A stretch of DNA of 64,000 bases, taken from NCBI RefSeq assembly GCF_010093815.1, contig NW_022985553.1, positions 1,088,133-1,152,132 of the forward strand. The letters are read 5' to 3'. Below the pieces are notes generated by a model. The model ran no database searches. It was not told the origin of the DNA and saw only the letters and a program-made list of their open reading frames with translations. Every line of letters starts with the position of its first letter. Position 1 is the stretch's first letter. Origin of the DNA: Pseudovirgaria hyperparasitica (lineage: Eukaryota; Ascomycota; Dothideomycetes; Acrospermales; Acrospermaceae). Shown one piece after another: positions 1-11,879 of this stretch. Both the position numbers and the translations under genes were made by a program.

Positions 1-2553
1 TGTGGTTTCGTTGGTGGCTGTGGCGTGTGGCGTGTGTATTGTACAGGGCAGAGTGGTAGGTGTTTGCGTATGTGCTGAGCAGGGGGTATGTTTAGTCTTG
101 CCATGTTGTTCTTTTTGATTTTCTTTCTGTTTTCGTTTTTGTGTCTGATTGGGTGTATGGTCCTGCGTTCGCAGCGCGGATCTGGATCTGGATCTGTACT
201 TAGATGTGGATTTGATTATGGGTGTAGATCTAGACGTAGGCGACAGAAATCTTCGAAGCGAGAGTAGTTTTGTCTTCGGACTGCGGCGGTGTAGTGTGCT
301 GCTGGGGTGGGGTGTGCTGCCGGGTCGAAGTGTGCCATGCACAGGACATGTCGGATTTACCTTCAACCCCGTCTTCGGCGTGGACGATGACGGTGGGGGA
401 AACATCGAGAGCGTGGATGTAGGACGCGGGCGTTTCTGATTCTGTTTTTGTTTCTGTTTCGTCGTGGTGCTGTTCGCCATCTCTCCCTCCGCAACCACCC
501 GATCCACCCGGCTCACCACGCCATCCCGCCCCATTCCCACCGACCCAGCCGTCACCAGCGACGGGAGAGACGGCAGCGACGGCAGCGGCGGTGTCGGAAA
601 CTCGGACAGCTTCGCAGAGAGCGCACTCGACGAGTACGAGCTGCGCGACACGCCGCTAGCATTACTCCATTTACGGCGCAGCGCGGCGGCAGCGACTTCG
701 CCCTTTCGCTTGATGCTGCTGGGTGTGCGACTTGGTGGCGATGATGATGATTTGCGGGGTTTGGGTTTGGGTTTCGCTTTAGATATTTTGTCGTTGTTGT
801 TATTGTCGTTTTTGTGCGATTCAGGGGAGGAGGCGGCGCGTTTTATGGCGCGTTCTGTGGCGCAGATACCGTCTCGCGCTGACAACCGTCCGTAGGCTTC
901 TGTGAGGACGAACAGTGTGTCGCGGCCGAAGGGTGTAAGTGGTGTGGAGGAGGGGTTTGTGGGTTTGGGCTGTTGTGCATGGGATTTAGTGGGTGGTGCT
1001 TCGGATAGTTCGAGACAGGGTGGTGATGGGTTTGATGGAGCGTGCTGCTTCTCAGATTTCTCCACGGCGGAGCCTTGTTCGGGGTCGTCGTCATCGTCGT
1101 CGGTGTCGGGATCTGTGCCGATGGTGTAGGGATTCGATGGGTGGTTTCCGTGTGAGATTGTTTTGGGATCAGTCTTTCGACTACGACGGCGGCGGCGTGC
1201 GCGAATGTATAGCACTCGCATGCCAATAAGGATGGTGATGGCGAGTACCGACATCAGGCAGATGACCATTATGATGCGCTTTTTGTGCAACATAGCGTCC
1301 TTCGTCTTTGCCTGCGTGAGGTGGATCTTGATAATCCTGCGCTCTGTCGTCGAGGGATGCTGAGGCGAAGTCGCGACAAGCGTGACCTCGATGTCTCCCG
1401 TCGCCATATCAAGCGGCACGTCGCCGTACATGATCTTGTTCGCCGGACTGTATGCCAGCCACGCAGTGGTCCTGGTAGTCTGGAGGGCAATGTTCAGCCC
1501 CTGGGCGGCAAACAGCGAGTCGGGAAACGTGTAGCTGAATGCTGTGCCGGGCGTGGCGTCTAATGTCTGTATGGCGCCTGTAAAGAGAGATGGCACGAAT
1601 GTCAGGGTAAAGGTTGTGTTGACATATCCGTCATACTTGTCCGAGGCCTCGACGGAGAATGCGAGTGACTCGACACCGTCCGGGGAATTTCCGTCAAGAC
1701 TTCCTGTCTTCGAATCGTACTCTAGCCAGTCTGGTAAGCCATGCGCTGATAGTGAAGAGGTTTGGTCGACCTCGACTTGCTTCCCGTCCAACTGCAGCAT
1801 GCTCCCGATGCTGTCGAAGTGAACAGCATCACCCGTTTTCAGCGTAATATTCGGACTCACAGGCGAGAACGCGAGTTTGTGCTCGCTTAGGACAAACGTG
1901 AACGGAAGCTCCGCGCTGGCGAAGCCGTCCATGTCTGATGCCACTACCCTTATATCAAACAGCTGAGATGCATTTTCTAGACGAGGTGCTTGGCCGGAGA
2001 ACGTCAGGTTATCGGGATTGAAGTTCAACCAGCTAGGAAGAGGTAGTCCATCATCGTTCGTAGCCGCGTACGAGAGATTGTTCCATTCTGAGCCAAACGT
2101 ATCGTCTGCGAGCTCGACCAGGACTGCGGAGTCGGGGGCAATCAAGACGGTAGTGGATCCAGTGCGATCATTTCCTTCTACCATGACATCCACAAGATCC
2201 CCTTTGACATCAGGTCCACGATAATCAACAACGCGCAGACTGCAGTTCATTGTCACCTGGTTAGCCCCCTTTGAAGCCACGATGCTGAAAGAACTCGATC
2301 CAACATCCTCTTCCGCCGGTTTACCCTCCAAAACGAGAGATGTAGAATTGAGTGACAGCCATGATGGACCATTGTCGAGTGCGAGCTGGAAGTCGGCCGC
2401 GTCGGGCAGCGGGCCAAACGTGTGTGGAGACAGCTCATAGCTATATACTTGACCGGCGCGTCCTACGGGGGGATATTGGGAATTGAACGGCAATGAAACG
2501 TACGGCACCGCAGATGCAGCGGCGAGAAATGCAAAGAGAAATATTATTAACAT
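1..2553 (-). CDS. AXL2: Axl2/Bud10-like cadherin-fold membrane protein, C-terminus cut by window edge
   Basis: An open frame starts at the ATG at 2553 and stays open to base 1, giving about 851 residues with no stop, so the gene continues leftward out of the window. It begins with a signal peptide (MLIIFLFAFLAAASA), then an extracellular part of about 400 residues with repeated cadherin-like (CADG) units containing motifs such as LPSWLNFNPDNLTFSG and GLPDWLEYDSKTGSLDG, and several N-glycosylation sequons. One membrane segment lies near residues 425-447 and is followed by an Arg cluster (RARRRRRSRK). The cytoplasmic tail is rich in Ser, Pro and Lys and has an acidic run of Asp. Family knowledge: Axl2 is a plasma-membrane landmark for axial budding in yeast; filamentous fungi use homologues in septation and conidiation. 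Assignment to this family is from domain layout and wording of the repeats; no intron is needed. Confidence 0.85.
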   Translation of the reverse strand, partial: MLIIFLFAFLAAASAVPYVSLPFNSQYPPVGRAGQVYSYELSPHTFGPLPDAADFQLALDNGPSWLSLNSTSLVLEGKPAEEDVGSSSFSIVASKGANQVTMNCSLRVVDYRGPDVKGDLVDVMVEGNDRTGSTTVLIAPDSAVLVELADDTFGSEWNNLSYAATNDDGLPLPSWLNFNPDNLTFSGQAPRLENASQLFDIRVVASDMDGFASAELPFTFVLSEHKLAFSPVSPNITLKTGDAVHFDSIGSMLQLDGKQVEVDQTSSLSAHGLPDWLEYDSKTGSLDGNSPDGVESLAFSVEASDKYDGYVNTTFTLTFVPSLFTGAIQTLDATPGTAFSYTFPDSLFAAQGLNIALQTTRTTAWLAYSPANKIMYGDVPLDMATGDIEVTLVATSPQHPSTTERRIIKIHLTQAKTKDAMLHKKRIIMVICLMSVLAITILIGMRVLYIRARRRRRSRKTDPKTISHGNHPSNPYTIGTDPDTDDDDDDPEQGSAVEKSEKQHAPSNPSPPCLELSEAPPTKSHAQQPKPTNPSSTPLTPFGRDTLFVLTEAYGRLSARDGICATERAIKRAASSPESHKNDNNNNDKISKAKPKPKPRKSSSSPPSRTPSSIKRKGEVAAAALRRKWSNASGVSRSSYSSSALSAKLSEFPTPPLPSLPSLPSLVTAGSVGMGRDGVVSRVDRVVAEGEMANSTTTKQKQKQNQKRPRPTSTLSMFPPPSSSTPKTGLKVNPTCPVHGTLRPGSTPHPSSTLHRRSPKTKLLSLRRFLSPTSRSTPIIKSTSKYRSRSRSALRTQDHTPNQTQKRKQKENQKEQHGKTKHTPCSAHTQTPTTLPCTIHTPHATATNETT

Positions 2554-3768
2554 GGCGCCTGTCCGCCGTGATGAGCTTGCGAGAGCTATTCATTCCTTAG
2601 GAGGGAGGTACTGACCAGTATATATCAAAAGAATGCTCGATAACCCTTCCAAGATCTGAAGATCTGCAAACGGATACAAAGGAATGTGTGGCTCATTAGG
2701 TGAGCTTGGCCATTTCCAAAAACGGACGGAATTGTCAGAAGAAGGGGGTAAACACAGATTATATCACGCGCAGCTCAAGGGAAAAGAGAACATCTTGAGT
2801 GCCCAGTCGCGATACCTAGCGATCTACATACCCAGGTATATAAGAAACCTCTGCATTATGCAAACTAAAGATCGACATAGCGTGCAACCAAGGGCGGGAG
2901 CGGCACGTCAAGCCACCAAGAATGTCAACGGCCATAGACTGCAAGGAGAAAGTTTCTCTAGAAAAGACAAGAACGACAGGGTTGAAGTAAGATTCGGACG
3001 GGTCTGGAACAAGCATATACTGCTGGAAAGTCCGCAATGAGAAGATGATGGGGAGCACATTGGGTTGACATAGAAAAGTGACGTATCGCCTAGGTCGGTC
3101 GAGTGCACCTTCATTCCCAAGTATTTGAGGGAGCAATGTGTGATGTGATGGTCAGTGTTTGACTGTAGCGACAGGATCGGTCTGATTGCCGTCATCGTGC
3201 AGAGCAGAGTGAATCGGCGAGTCGTTAGTGGTCCTGTACAGGGCGGGATCAGCCTTACATTGAAGAGCCTCACCCTCAAGCATCCTCATCCCAGAGTGAC
3301 GACAGGTACCACAGGGGTTGAGAGGTCGTCATCAGAATCCGCTACTGCTAGTCGCTCTCATGTCCCAGTAGAGGTGGGTGGCAGGAAATAGATAGATTTC
3401 AACAAGCTTCTTCGGGACTATTTCAGAAGATCGTTCTACCTCCTTGCCTTCTTCTTTGCCCAACAAACACATCCCTTGCCTGGCCAAAACATATGACCTC
3501 GCGGCACAGCAGAAGCGCTGTCAGTCGCTTGTCGAGCGTTGTCAAGCATTGTCTAAGCAATGACAAACGACTCAGAGGAACGAAATTACGAGTGCCGGTG
3601 GGATATGAGATACCGGGCACGTCCCAAGGTATATGTGATGTTTGTTGTCATGAAGAATAGGATGAAGAAATGAATACAGGGTCGCAGGGCAAGTATTTGT
3701 GCGCCTCGCTTGGTCCACTCACTTCCCCCACCCACGCCACACGCCACACCCTCCACCCAACAACAACC
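2554..3768. other. Divergent intergenic region between AXL2-like gene and EFM6
   Basis: This stretch of about 1.2 kb separates the start of the leftward Axl2-like gene from the start of the rightward EFM6 gene, so it should hold both promoters and 5' untranslated regions. Short open frames occur on both strands between 2684 and 3280, but none has family-like sequence, and they overlap one another. I see no repeat, tRNA or element remnant. Confidence 0.6.
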
Positions 3769-4581
3769 ATGCCATCGCCAACATCCTCCTCTGACGAACT
3801 GCCTTTCGGCATCAGCGAAGACCTCGTCCAATCGCCCGCCCACAAAGCCGCCGGAATCTCGGAAACAACGTTTGATGGCCTCCTCGCCACGCCGCTGAAG
3901 CTGCACGAAGACCTCAAGGAGGGATGTGGCGGCCAGCTCTGGCCCGCCGGCATGGTGCTGTCCAAGTACATGCTCCGCCAACACAGGGATACGCTCAAGG
4001 GCAAATCAATGTTTGTACGCCGGACAAGTCGACGACGGACCAAGGGGCGTGTGTTTGTTTGCTGACGCGTGGGTCCGCAGAGTCGAGCTTGGTGCCGGAG
4101 GGGGACTGGTTGGGCTGGCCGTGGCCATGGGTTGTGAGACGGACGAGCCTGTGTGGATCACAGACCAGCTCCCCATGTTTGCGCTCATGAGGAGAAATGT
4201 TGAGTTGAATGGTCTTGAGGGTCGCGCGAAGGCAGCCATTTATGACTGGGGCAGCGCAGTTCCGGACGGGCTGCCGAATTCGCCGGATGTAATTCTAGCG
4301 GCGGATTGTGTCTATTTTGAGCCTGCGTTTCCGCTGCTTCAGCAGACACTCAGGGATCTCATTGGAGAGAATACGACGTGCTACTTCTGCTTCAAGAAGA
4401 GAAGAAGGGCAGATCTGCAGTTCATGAAGGCCGCGAGGAAGATGTTCAATGTTGAGGAGGTGGAAGACCCAGATCGGGAGATCTATGGGAAGCAGAGCAT
4501 ATTCCTGTAAGTCAGCTCCATCCTTCTGAAGTCGAAAAGCTGATCAGACTTTGTAGATATAAATTTACTAAGAAAGCATGA
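3769..4581 (+). CDS. EFM6: EFM6-type protein-lysine methyltransferase (three exons)
   Basis: Exons 3769-4010, 4081-4506 and 4557-4581 join in frame to 230 residues. The splice at 4010/4081 restores the SAM-binding motif I as SIVELGAGGGLVGLAV, and the last 8 codons come from a short third exon ending YKFTKKA. The protein belongs to the seven-beta-strand methyltransferase-16 family. The motif AADCVYFEPAFPLL is characteristic of Efm6, which in yeast methylates a lysine of translation elongation factor eEF1A in the cytosol. The N-terminal ELPFGISEDL and the GCGGQLWPAGMVLSKY block also fit. The first intron has an unusual GTTTGT donor; the second has a standard GTAAGT donor. The ATG at 3769 is chosen because the family has a short N-terminus and it lies in an AACCATG context. 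Convergent with HEM2, whose stop is under 300 bases away. Confidence 0.88.
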
Positions 4582-4873
4582 TCACGTGCTGTCGCTTTGG
4601 CACTCTCAGCTAGGAGGCACCAACATATTCAACACCTTGAGAGAAACAGGACACAGGACACAGGACACCAAGCACAGAGTCGTCTAGAAAACATCAAGCT
4701 GAGTACTCATTTTCATGTGATCTTTAAGAAGTGGTATATAAAAGCACTACAAAAACCCGATGCGTTGCGAATGATGCGATCGATAAAATATCGACATGAA
4801 GCAGCACCTCCTCAAGAGAAAGACCAATACTCGTACTCCATCTTCAAATAATAAAAATAAGAATACACATTAT

Positions 4874-6041
<1,168 letters not shown>

Positions 6042-6357
6042 ATTGGCGACGGCTTATAGTTTTGTCTGAAGAGGTGACCAGGTGGCGGAAACGTGTATAT
6101 ATATGGAGGTGGTGGTGCGGCTGGAGGAGATGCCGAGGATTGTCGGTCAGTGAGCGTCCACTAGGCAGATGAAGGCTCGGGAGTAAGCCAGACAATCGCA
6201 GGGGGTCTATATAACTGGCATGTAGTCGTCATGCGACACCGTAAAGAGACCGAGAATTAAAGTCACTATATAACAAAGAAAAGATGAGGATATATCAGAC
6301 ATCGGAATAACATCCGGCAACCCTCGAGGGGTTCAAGTTGCCGGACCCCGACCAAGC

Positions 6358-6404
6358 AGCCAATCACATCACGACCGATTCTAAAACCCAGGGAGCCAAT
6401 CACA
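6358..6404. promoter_or_regulatory. Paired CCAAT boxes, direct repeat AGCCAATCACA
   Basis: The 11-base string AGCCAATCACA occurs twice, at 6358-6368 and 6394-6404, 36 bases apart and about 320-360 bases upstream of the HEM2 start. CCAATCA is the sequence bound by the fungal CCAAT-binding (Hap) complex, which is known to regulate haem and iron genes. The region is shared with the rightward gene starting at 7634, so the target is inferred, not shown. Confidence 0.5.
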
Positions 6405-7364
6405 GTAGAGCAGATAATGACAGAGGCCGCTTTGCCTCTCTGGGCTAGCGTTGCTGGTCCTCAATTGACATCGCGTCCAACATCGTTTGCCGTTTGTGGT
6501 TTCTCATCGCATTATTCACTCCGCTTCCTGGCTACTAGTTGACCTTCCCTTCAATTACCCAGCTGTCAATTGAATATGCAATGGTAGTTCCTATCCGGCG
6601 ACGGAACTTGAGCAAATGTTCAGACATTTTTGTTTGTTGTTCGCGTACTTTTTGTACATTGGGTAGCATGTATTCAGAAATCTATATTCCCTAGAAACTG
6701 GGGATCGGACAAGCGAGGATGAATACGTAAGCTAGGTCGAAGACATAGCAAGAGCCGCCTATGCATTGCGACTGCATACAGTATAACCAAAGTTTCCAGT
6801 TCAATGGGAACGCAGCGCGGCGACATTCATGACATGGTTTCCTGAGTTTTGTATAAGCATCATATGGGCTGCTACCTAAGGTAATTAGTCGACGTCGAGT
6901 TGTTTTCTTTCATCCAGTATTCAAGAGCATGGCCCTATATTGTGGAAAACTGGTCATTCGACGCACTATCGTAGAACTTCCGGCCTTTCAAAACAGAAAA
7001 ACTAACTGCAAAATCTCAATTGCGGTCTCGTCGCTGAAGGGCGCGTAAGTAGAGTTATATCGTCCTGTCCACTAAAATCTTATATAACCTATACAAGATG
7101 GGCAGGCGCGTGGCCAAGGTCTATTGGAAGGCACGACTGTCTCCTATTCCAAGTCTCTACCTTATTTCAACCACTGTTTCGTCTCCATCTCCATGTCCGC
7201 TTCTCTCACCGCCTCCTTTTCCACTTTACATTCACTTTACGTCCTGGTAGTGCGTATCAATCTTGAATCACTTTGACAACTCATCTGCCAGTTGTAGATA
7301 TGACATCGTTCCGCGTGTATAATGACGAGCTCGGACGGGTATCTGGGCCTACAAGGAGAGGTAA

Positions 7365-7391
7365 CCCCCCCCTCCCCCCCCTCTCTCCCCC
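7365..7391. repeat. C-rich tract, quadruplex-prone on the minus strand
   Basis: The plus strand reads eight C, one T, eight C, TCTCT, then five C. The opposite strand therefore has G5-N5-G8-N1-G8, which meets the usual G-quadruplex pattern when the long runs are split. It lies about 245 bases before the ATG at 7634. Confidence 0.6.
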
Positions 7392-7633
7392 AAAAGTGAA
7401 CAACGCAATGTGTAACCCTCTTGTTGTGACCACGCGAGATTGAGCCAATTTTCACTACAGGTCGCAAGCGTCTGACAAAAGTGCGTCCCCCCCGGAAATC
7501 TCAACCTCTTCACAACACCCCTCGTCCACCTCTGGTTGCCCACCGTACTTCAATCTTACTTCGAGGCTCGGGCACCTTATGTGAGCTTGCTTACTCGCCA
7601 AACGTTGTCAGCTATCATTCATCACGAGCTACA

Positions 7634-10267
7634 ATGGACAAACGTCAGTTTTCGGACGGTTCTGGCAGCCGCAGAGACAAACCACTTCCACCGACCCCAG
7701 GTCAACACTCCTATGTCCGGCGTATGCAGTCCAATCCAGACCTGACTCACACTCTGCATGGTCAAAGCAGTCGCTACTTCAGTAATCTGCGTCATCAGAA
7801 TCAGTCAATGGCCAATTTTGGCACTTACGATGAAAGATCTGACGAAAACATGCCTCACGGTGCAACCGCACCTGCGTTACCTCAGAGAGCTCACAGTAAG
7901 ATACACTTATCCTCAACATACTTCCAGATCTGACACGTTTCTCTAGTTTCATTCAGATCTGACACTAAGTCGTCTCTTCTCGACAAGTCGACCAACTCTG
8001 CAGTCAACGAGTCCGTCATCTCTGACGAAGTCTCACCAAAGCCAGCTCCAGAAAAGCAAGGCCATTCACGGTCAGCTATCGGCACCTTCTTCCGTTTCGG
8101 AAAGAACAAGACTAACCGGCCTAGACTGGCGAGCGGGTCAAATTCCCCGTCTGTTCGCAAGAAAATCTCTCTTTCTGATATCTCAGCTCCCTTGATGATC
8201 TCATCTCCTTTGATCATCTCATCTCCTTTGATGCCAGATGCCTCACTAGATGCACCAATAAGCCATGCGAAATTTGCACAAGCAAGCTCCGCATCAAAAA
8301 AGCCAGCAAGCCATGACCCTTTTGACGACTATTCCGACAGCGAGATCGAGCTCCCTGTCACCAAGAACGTCCCGGTAATCCCACCTCCAGGAGAAGCGTC
8401 AGATGCATCGAATCCTCGATTGACTGCACTCCCTACATCTGGCTCACAGTATGCATTTCCGCAAGTTGAGGACAAAGATCTTCGCCGTCGTACTGGTGCT
8501 GGCGTAGTCACAAAGATGAAAGGTGCCTTCACCGGATTCACTAGCCATTCGAAGAGCAAGCGAACCACGGCTATCGCGTCGGACACGCTTAACGACAAAG
8601 TCAAGGAAAGTCTCGAGAATGAGAGCCTTAAAAAACGTTTGTTTCCTGATGATGAGCTCTTGTCTTCCAACAAACCTCGCCATAGCTATTTTCCTCTCAA
8701 GCCTAAGGCGTCTACTACAAAGCTCAAGAAGTCCAAGATCCATCCAAGGATGGACACCATGCATGAATTGCAAGAGCCAGAAATTGCAACAAAACCCTCC
8801 ACTTTCCCAGATTTCGAAGAAGATTCCGACTTTCTGTATCAGGAGCCACCTGCCGGTCTCCTTGAAGCCGCCAAAAACAACGATCCGCATCTGCCTCAGC
8901 TCAGCGGTTACGATCCTCAAAGACCATGGTCGCAGGCAAGACTCCAGAAGCTTCGCAACGAACACGTCAATATTGAAATTGCCGATCGTCTGCCTCCAAT
9001 CAATCCACTCCGTCAGCACCCAGATGTCATGTCTTTCGCGAAACGTCCAAGCGACAAAGAGATTGCAGCTCGTCGCGCCGCTCAAAACATTCCAAGCCCA
9101 CCATCTACCGGCTTTAGTGTACGTTCAGAGCCTCTTCCTTTCGGCACAAACTTCTCGCGTCCTCATACCTCCTCAGCCATGAGTAGCTATTACTCCGAAC
9201 CTCCAGATGCCTTCGATCATGACGAGGACAGCCCGAGCCATACTTATTCAAACCGCCATACCATCACTCAGAGTCGCTACCGCCTACAGAACCTAGATGA
9301 GGACGCAATCTATCGTACAGATCTCAGTCTTTCACCTCATGATTCGCGAAGCCCTCCTTACTTCACCGCCCAGACCTCTTTCAGCGATCGATCTGACGCT
9401 CCATCCCTGATAGGACGCACAGGCAATGCGTACATGTACCATCCTAACGATGAAGAATCGATGGAAGAGGCCGAAGGAAGCTCCGCACGCTACGGCACAG
9501 TTCAGCGTGGCGTTGACGTTCATCGTACAGCAAGATCTCAGGCAAGTGACGACTATTTCATGACTAGATCGCCCTCATCACTCAATCTCTCCGCCGGATC
9601 TTCACGTCCTCAACGCTTTGCATCACTACCTGGTAGTGATGTTGATGTACCAGCACCCGCCCAGTCGTACCCAGGCTATCGCCGACAGGGCATAGCACTA
9701 CAGGAATCACCCCTGAAGCGTACCGTGTCCACTATCTCGCACTACGCCCTCTCGGAGGAATCTGCCCGCCTCTTCAACGGCAGATCGTACACACTACCAC
9801 CGGACTACTCGGATTCCGAGCTGGACCGTGAGGTGGAAGAGCCTGGACAGGCGACGCGTCGCTTGTCCAAGATCCCAGAAATGGGTGAGAACCGCCGTTC
9901 AGGCTCGACCGCCTCGCGGTCAATCCGAGATTCGAAGGCTTCCTCCTCCGGGAGCAGCAGGACTTTGCGGCGTCGCCGCCCCACCCAACTCTTCGCCGCC
10001 TTCTCCGCACAGGAGAGGGAAGAGGTTTCGGCCAGCCAGGCTGGTGGAGAGGAGGGTGGGGAGGGTGGAGAGAGAGAGAGTGGTGCGGCTGAGCACACCT
10101 GCGGGCGGCGTCGTTCCAACGACTCCGACTTTTCCATCACCTCGTCGCTCCTGGACGAGGTGGACAACTACGGAGAAGGAGGGGTCGAGTTCGGCGTCGC
10201 TCGCGCCATACCAATTGTCTTCTCGGGGAAGGCAAGGCTCGTAGACATCCCGCCCCGCCGCAAGTAG
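7634..10267 (+). CDS. Large, mostly disordered protein of unknown function
   Basis: Exons 7634-7895 and 7947-10267 (51-nt intron, GTAAGA donor, CTCTAG acceptor) join to 860 residues. I do not recognise a catalytic domain. The protein is rich in Ser, Pro, Arg and charged residues. Near the N-terminus is a polyproline motif (DKPLPPTPGQ) of the SH3-ligand kind; a basic stretch RFGKNKTNRPRLASGS follows. A short internal repeat (SSPLIISSPLM) is encoded by an 18-base tandem duplication at about 8192-8230. There is an acidic-polar middle, an Arg/Ser-rich part with RTLRRRRPTQLF, a Gly/Glu run, and a conserved-looking C-terminal end (GVARAIPIVFSGKARLVDIP). This composition suits a phosphorylated scaffold of cell polarity or signalling, but that is a guess. 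The start is set by the ATG preceding MDKRQFSDGSGSRR. Confidence 0.75.
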
Positions 10268-10269
10268 GC

Positions 10270-10314
10270 GGGGGGTGGGATTGTCGGTGATGCTTCCGGC
10301 GGGGGGGAGGGGGG
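10270..10314 (+). repeat. G-rich tract in the 3' flank, quadruplex-prone
   Basis: Directly after the stop codon at 10267 there are runs of G6, G3, G7 and G6 on the transcribed-sense strand, with one longer spacer of 21 bases. If transcribed as 3' untranslated RNA it could fold into a quadruplex. Together with the C-rich tract upstream, the gene is bracketed by such tracts. Confidence 0.45.
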
Positions 10315-11378
10315 AGAGGCCTGTGTGGCGTACACGCTGTCAGCTCCGGCTGCTTTTGCAGCAATGTTTTGTGGCTGCCATGGGCGCCCGGGCGGTTTTT
10401 CCGCTCAATACCATTTGTTTCTTGACCTATCCTCTACATGATTCTGTGATGTGACTACCTTGTGATGATACTTTTTCCAATAGCCCGTACCGCTTTTGCC
10501 AATTTGCACACTGATGAGATTGCCATTTTTTCTGAAGGTAGGAATGAATACCACTGTTTCTGACAACACAGATACCACTACCCTCGAGTGGAAGATCTAG
10601 CTTAAGACAGTTTCGGCGCGTTGGCTATTGATATATACGTCCATCTATCAACGTTTCAGTATACCCAACACATGCTTACACATTAAGAAAATAACATGAC
10701 TACTACATATAAAGCACCCTCAACATTCCCAAAGACCCAAACAACATCTTCCAAGTCGAGTATGGAGCGGTTCTGGGCCACTTTGGATGTGGAACAATGC
10801 ATATCTTGCGGGGACTTTCGGGTTTTATACAGTTATACATTTGATGAATAGAATTCGTAGTTGGGAGTAATGCTGTTTGATTGGAACTCTATGTGTACTG
10901 CATGTGTATGGAGCTGGGTGAAGTGTGGTTTGAGGTGGGTTTGATAGTCGTATATTTACTTCTCGGATGGAGAAGGGGTGGTTTTGGTATAGTTAGGGGT
11001 TTGAGGATAGGATATAGAGGTGAGGAATTGGAGGTTTGCGAGGGCTGGGCTGTTGATATCTGTCCTGGGCAGTGGACCTTTAGTGGGTTTGATGGGAGGA
11101 TGGGCGTATATATATAAACATACGCTTCTATTCACGAGCGATATATATACTTCGAACCCAAGATATCACACTATCCAACCCATTCAACTATCGCCACCCC
11201 TACCAGCAGCATGCCCCCAAAAAAGGAGCATTATCAAAGCACGCAGATGCGCGTGGCCTTCCTCCTGCAGAAACCCCCGTTCGATCGGAGACTTTATACC
11301 ACGCCTTCAGCGCTACGATATACTGTATCTACCCTTTCGGCTGGCGACCAACGATGTAACGTCCCACGCGTACGTGAT

Positions 11379-11406
11379 AAAATTCCCGATGCTATCGGGG
11401 AATTTT
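11379..11406. repeat. Near-perfect inverted repeat (hairpin)
   Basis: AAAATTCCCGAT at 11379-11390 is followed by GCT and then its reverse complement with one extra G, ending at 11406. The stem is 12 base pairs with a three-base loop and a one-base bulge. It lies in intergenic sequence about 470 bases upstream of the secreted protein gene. Confidence 0.6.
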
Positions 11407-11879
11407 GTTATATGGCACTTGCTTTGGGAGCGGTATTGAGCGTGTTTTTTCAGTTTTGTAGGTGTGGTTTCTGGGGATGTGATGTAGTTTTGCATTAATG
11501 AGCTGTGGGATGCGTACAAAGGTAGTTGGGGAGGAAGGGAGTTACATTCAAGAAAAGAATACGAGAATGGCCTGGTTACCGCGCTTTGTGGATGTGAGAA
11601 GTAAGGCATTGTTTCACACCTGCAGATGCTATAGAGCCGCATATGCGTGCATATATGTATGTATGCAGCGACGGCATTTTCGAACACGCGTGTCTGATTC
11701 CTCCTATCCATCGTGCTCTGCGCGGTGTATAAAGTCGCGCTGGCTGTCGAGGTTGTACTTCTCCCCCAAAATCCATTGATACTGCTCTTATCTTCATCTC
11801 TATCTCCATCTCCATATTCAACTCAGATCAAATACACCCCTTCCCCATCCTTCCCTCGCCACCCAATTTCCCACCCACA

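Larger units (their letters stand above)
6042..7633. other. Divergent intergenic region, HEM2 and unknown gene
   Basis: About 1.6 kb between two divergent starts. It contains the CCAAT pair and a cytosine-rich tract annotated separately. No open frame here looks coding; short ones near 7237-7630 read into low-complexity sequence. Pyrimidine-rich sequence at 7140-7250 (TTCCACTTTACATTCACTTTACG and similar) looks like a fungal core promoter for the rightward gene. Confidence 0.5.
10268..11879. other. Intergenic region before the small secreted protein gene
   Basis: About 1.6 kb. It begins with the G-rich tract, then plain sequence. A rightward open frame at 11211-11498 (95 codons) lacks family-like sequence and I do not accept it as a gene. 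An inverted repeat at 11379-11406 is annotated separately. The last 170 bases are pyrimidine-rich (runs of TCTCCATCTCC type), as in promoters of highly expressed fungal genes. Confidence 0.5.

Noticed and set aside
2684-3279. Overlapping frames of 106-123 codons upstream of the Axl2-like gene
   Set aside because: They overlap on both strands, show no known sequence and fall where two promoters are expected.
8444-9182. Frames of about 215 codons overlapping the 860-residue gene
   Set aside because: Shadows of the real frame, which is longer, spliced and has consistent codon use.
11211-11498. Possible 95-residue gene
   Set aside because: Contains the hairpin sequence in its middle, has no family resemblance and no signal peptide.
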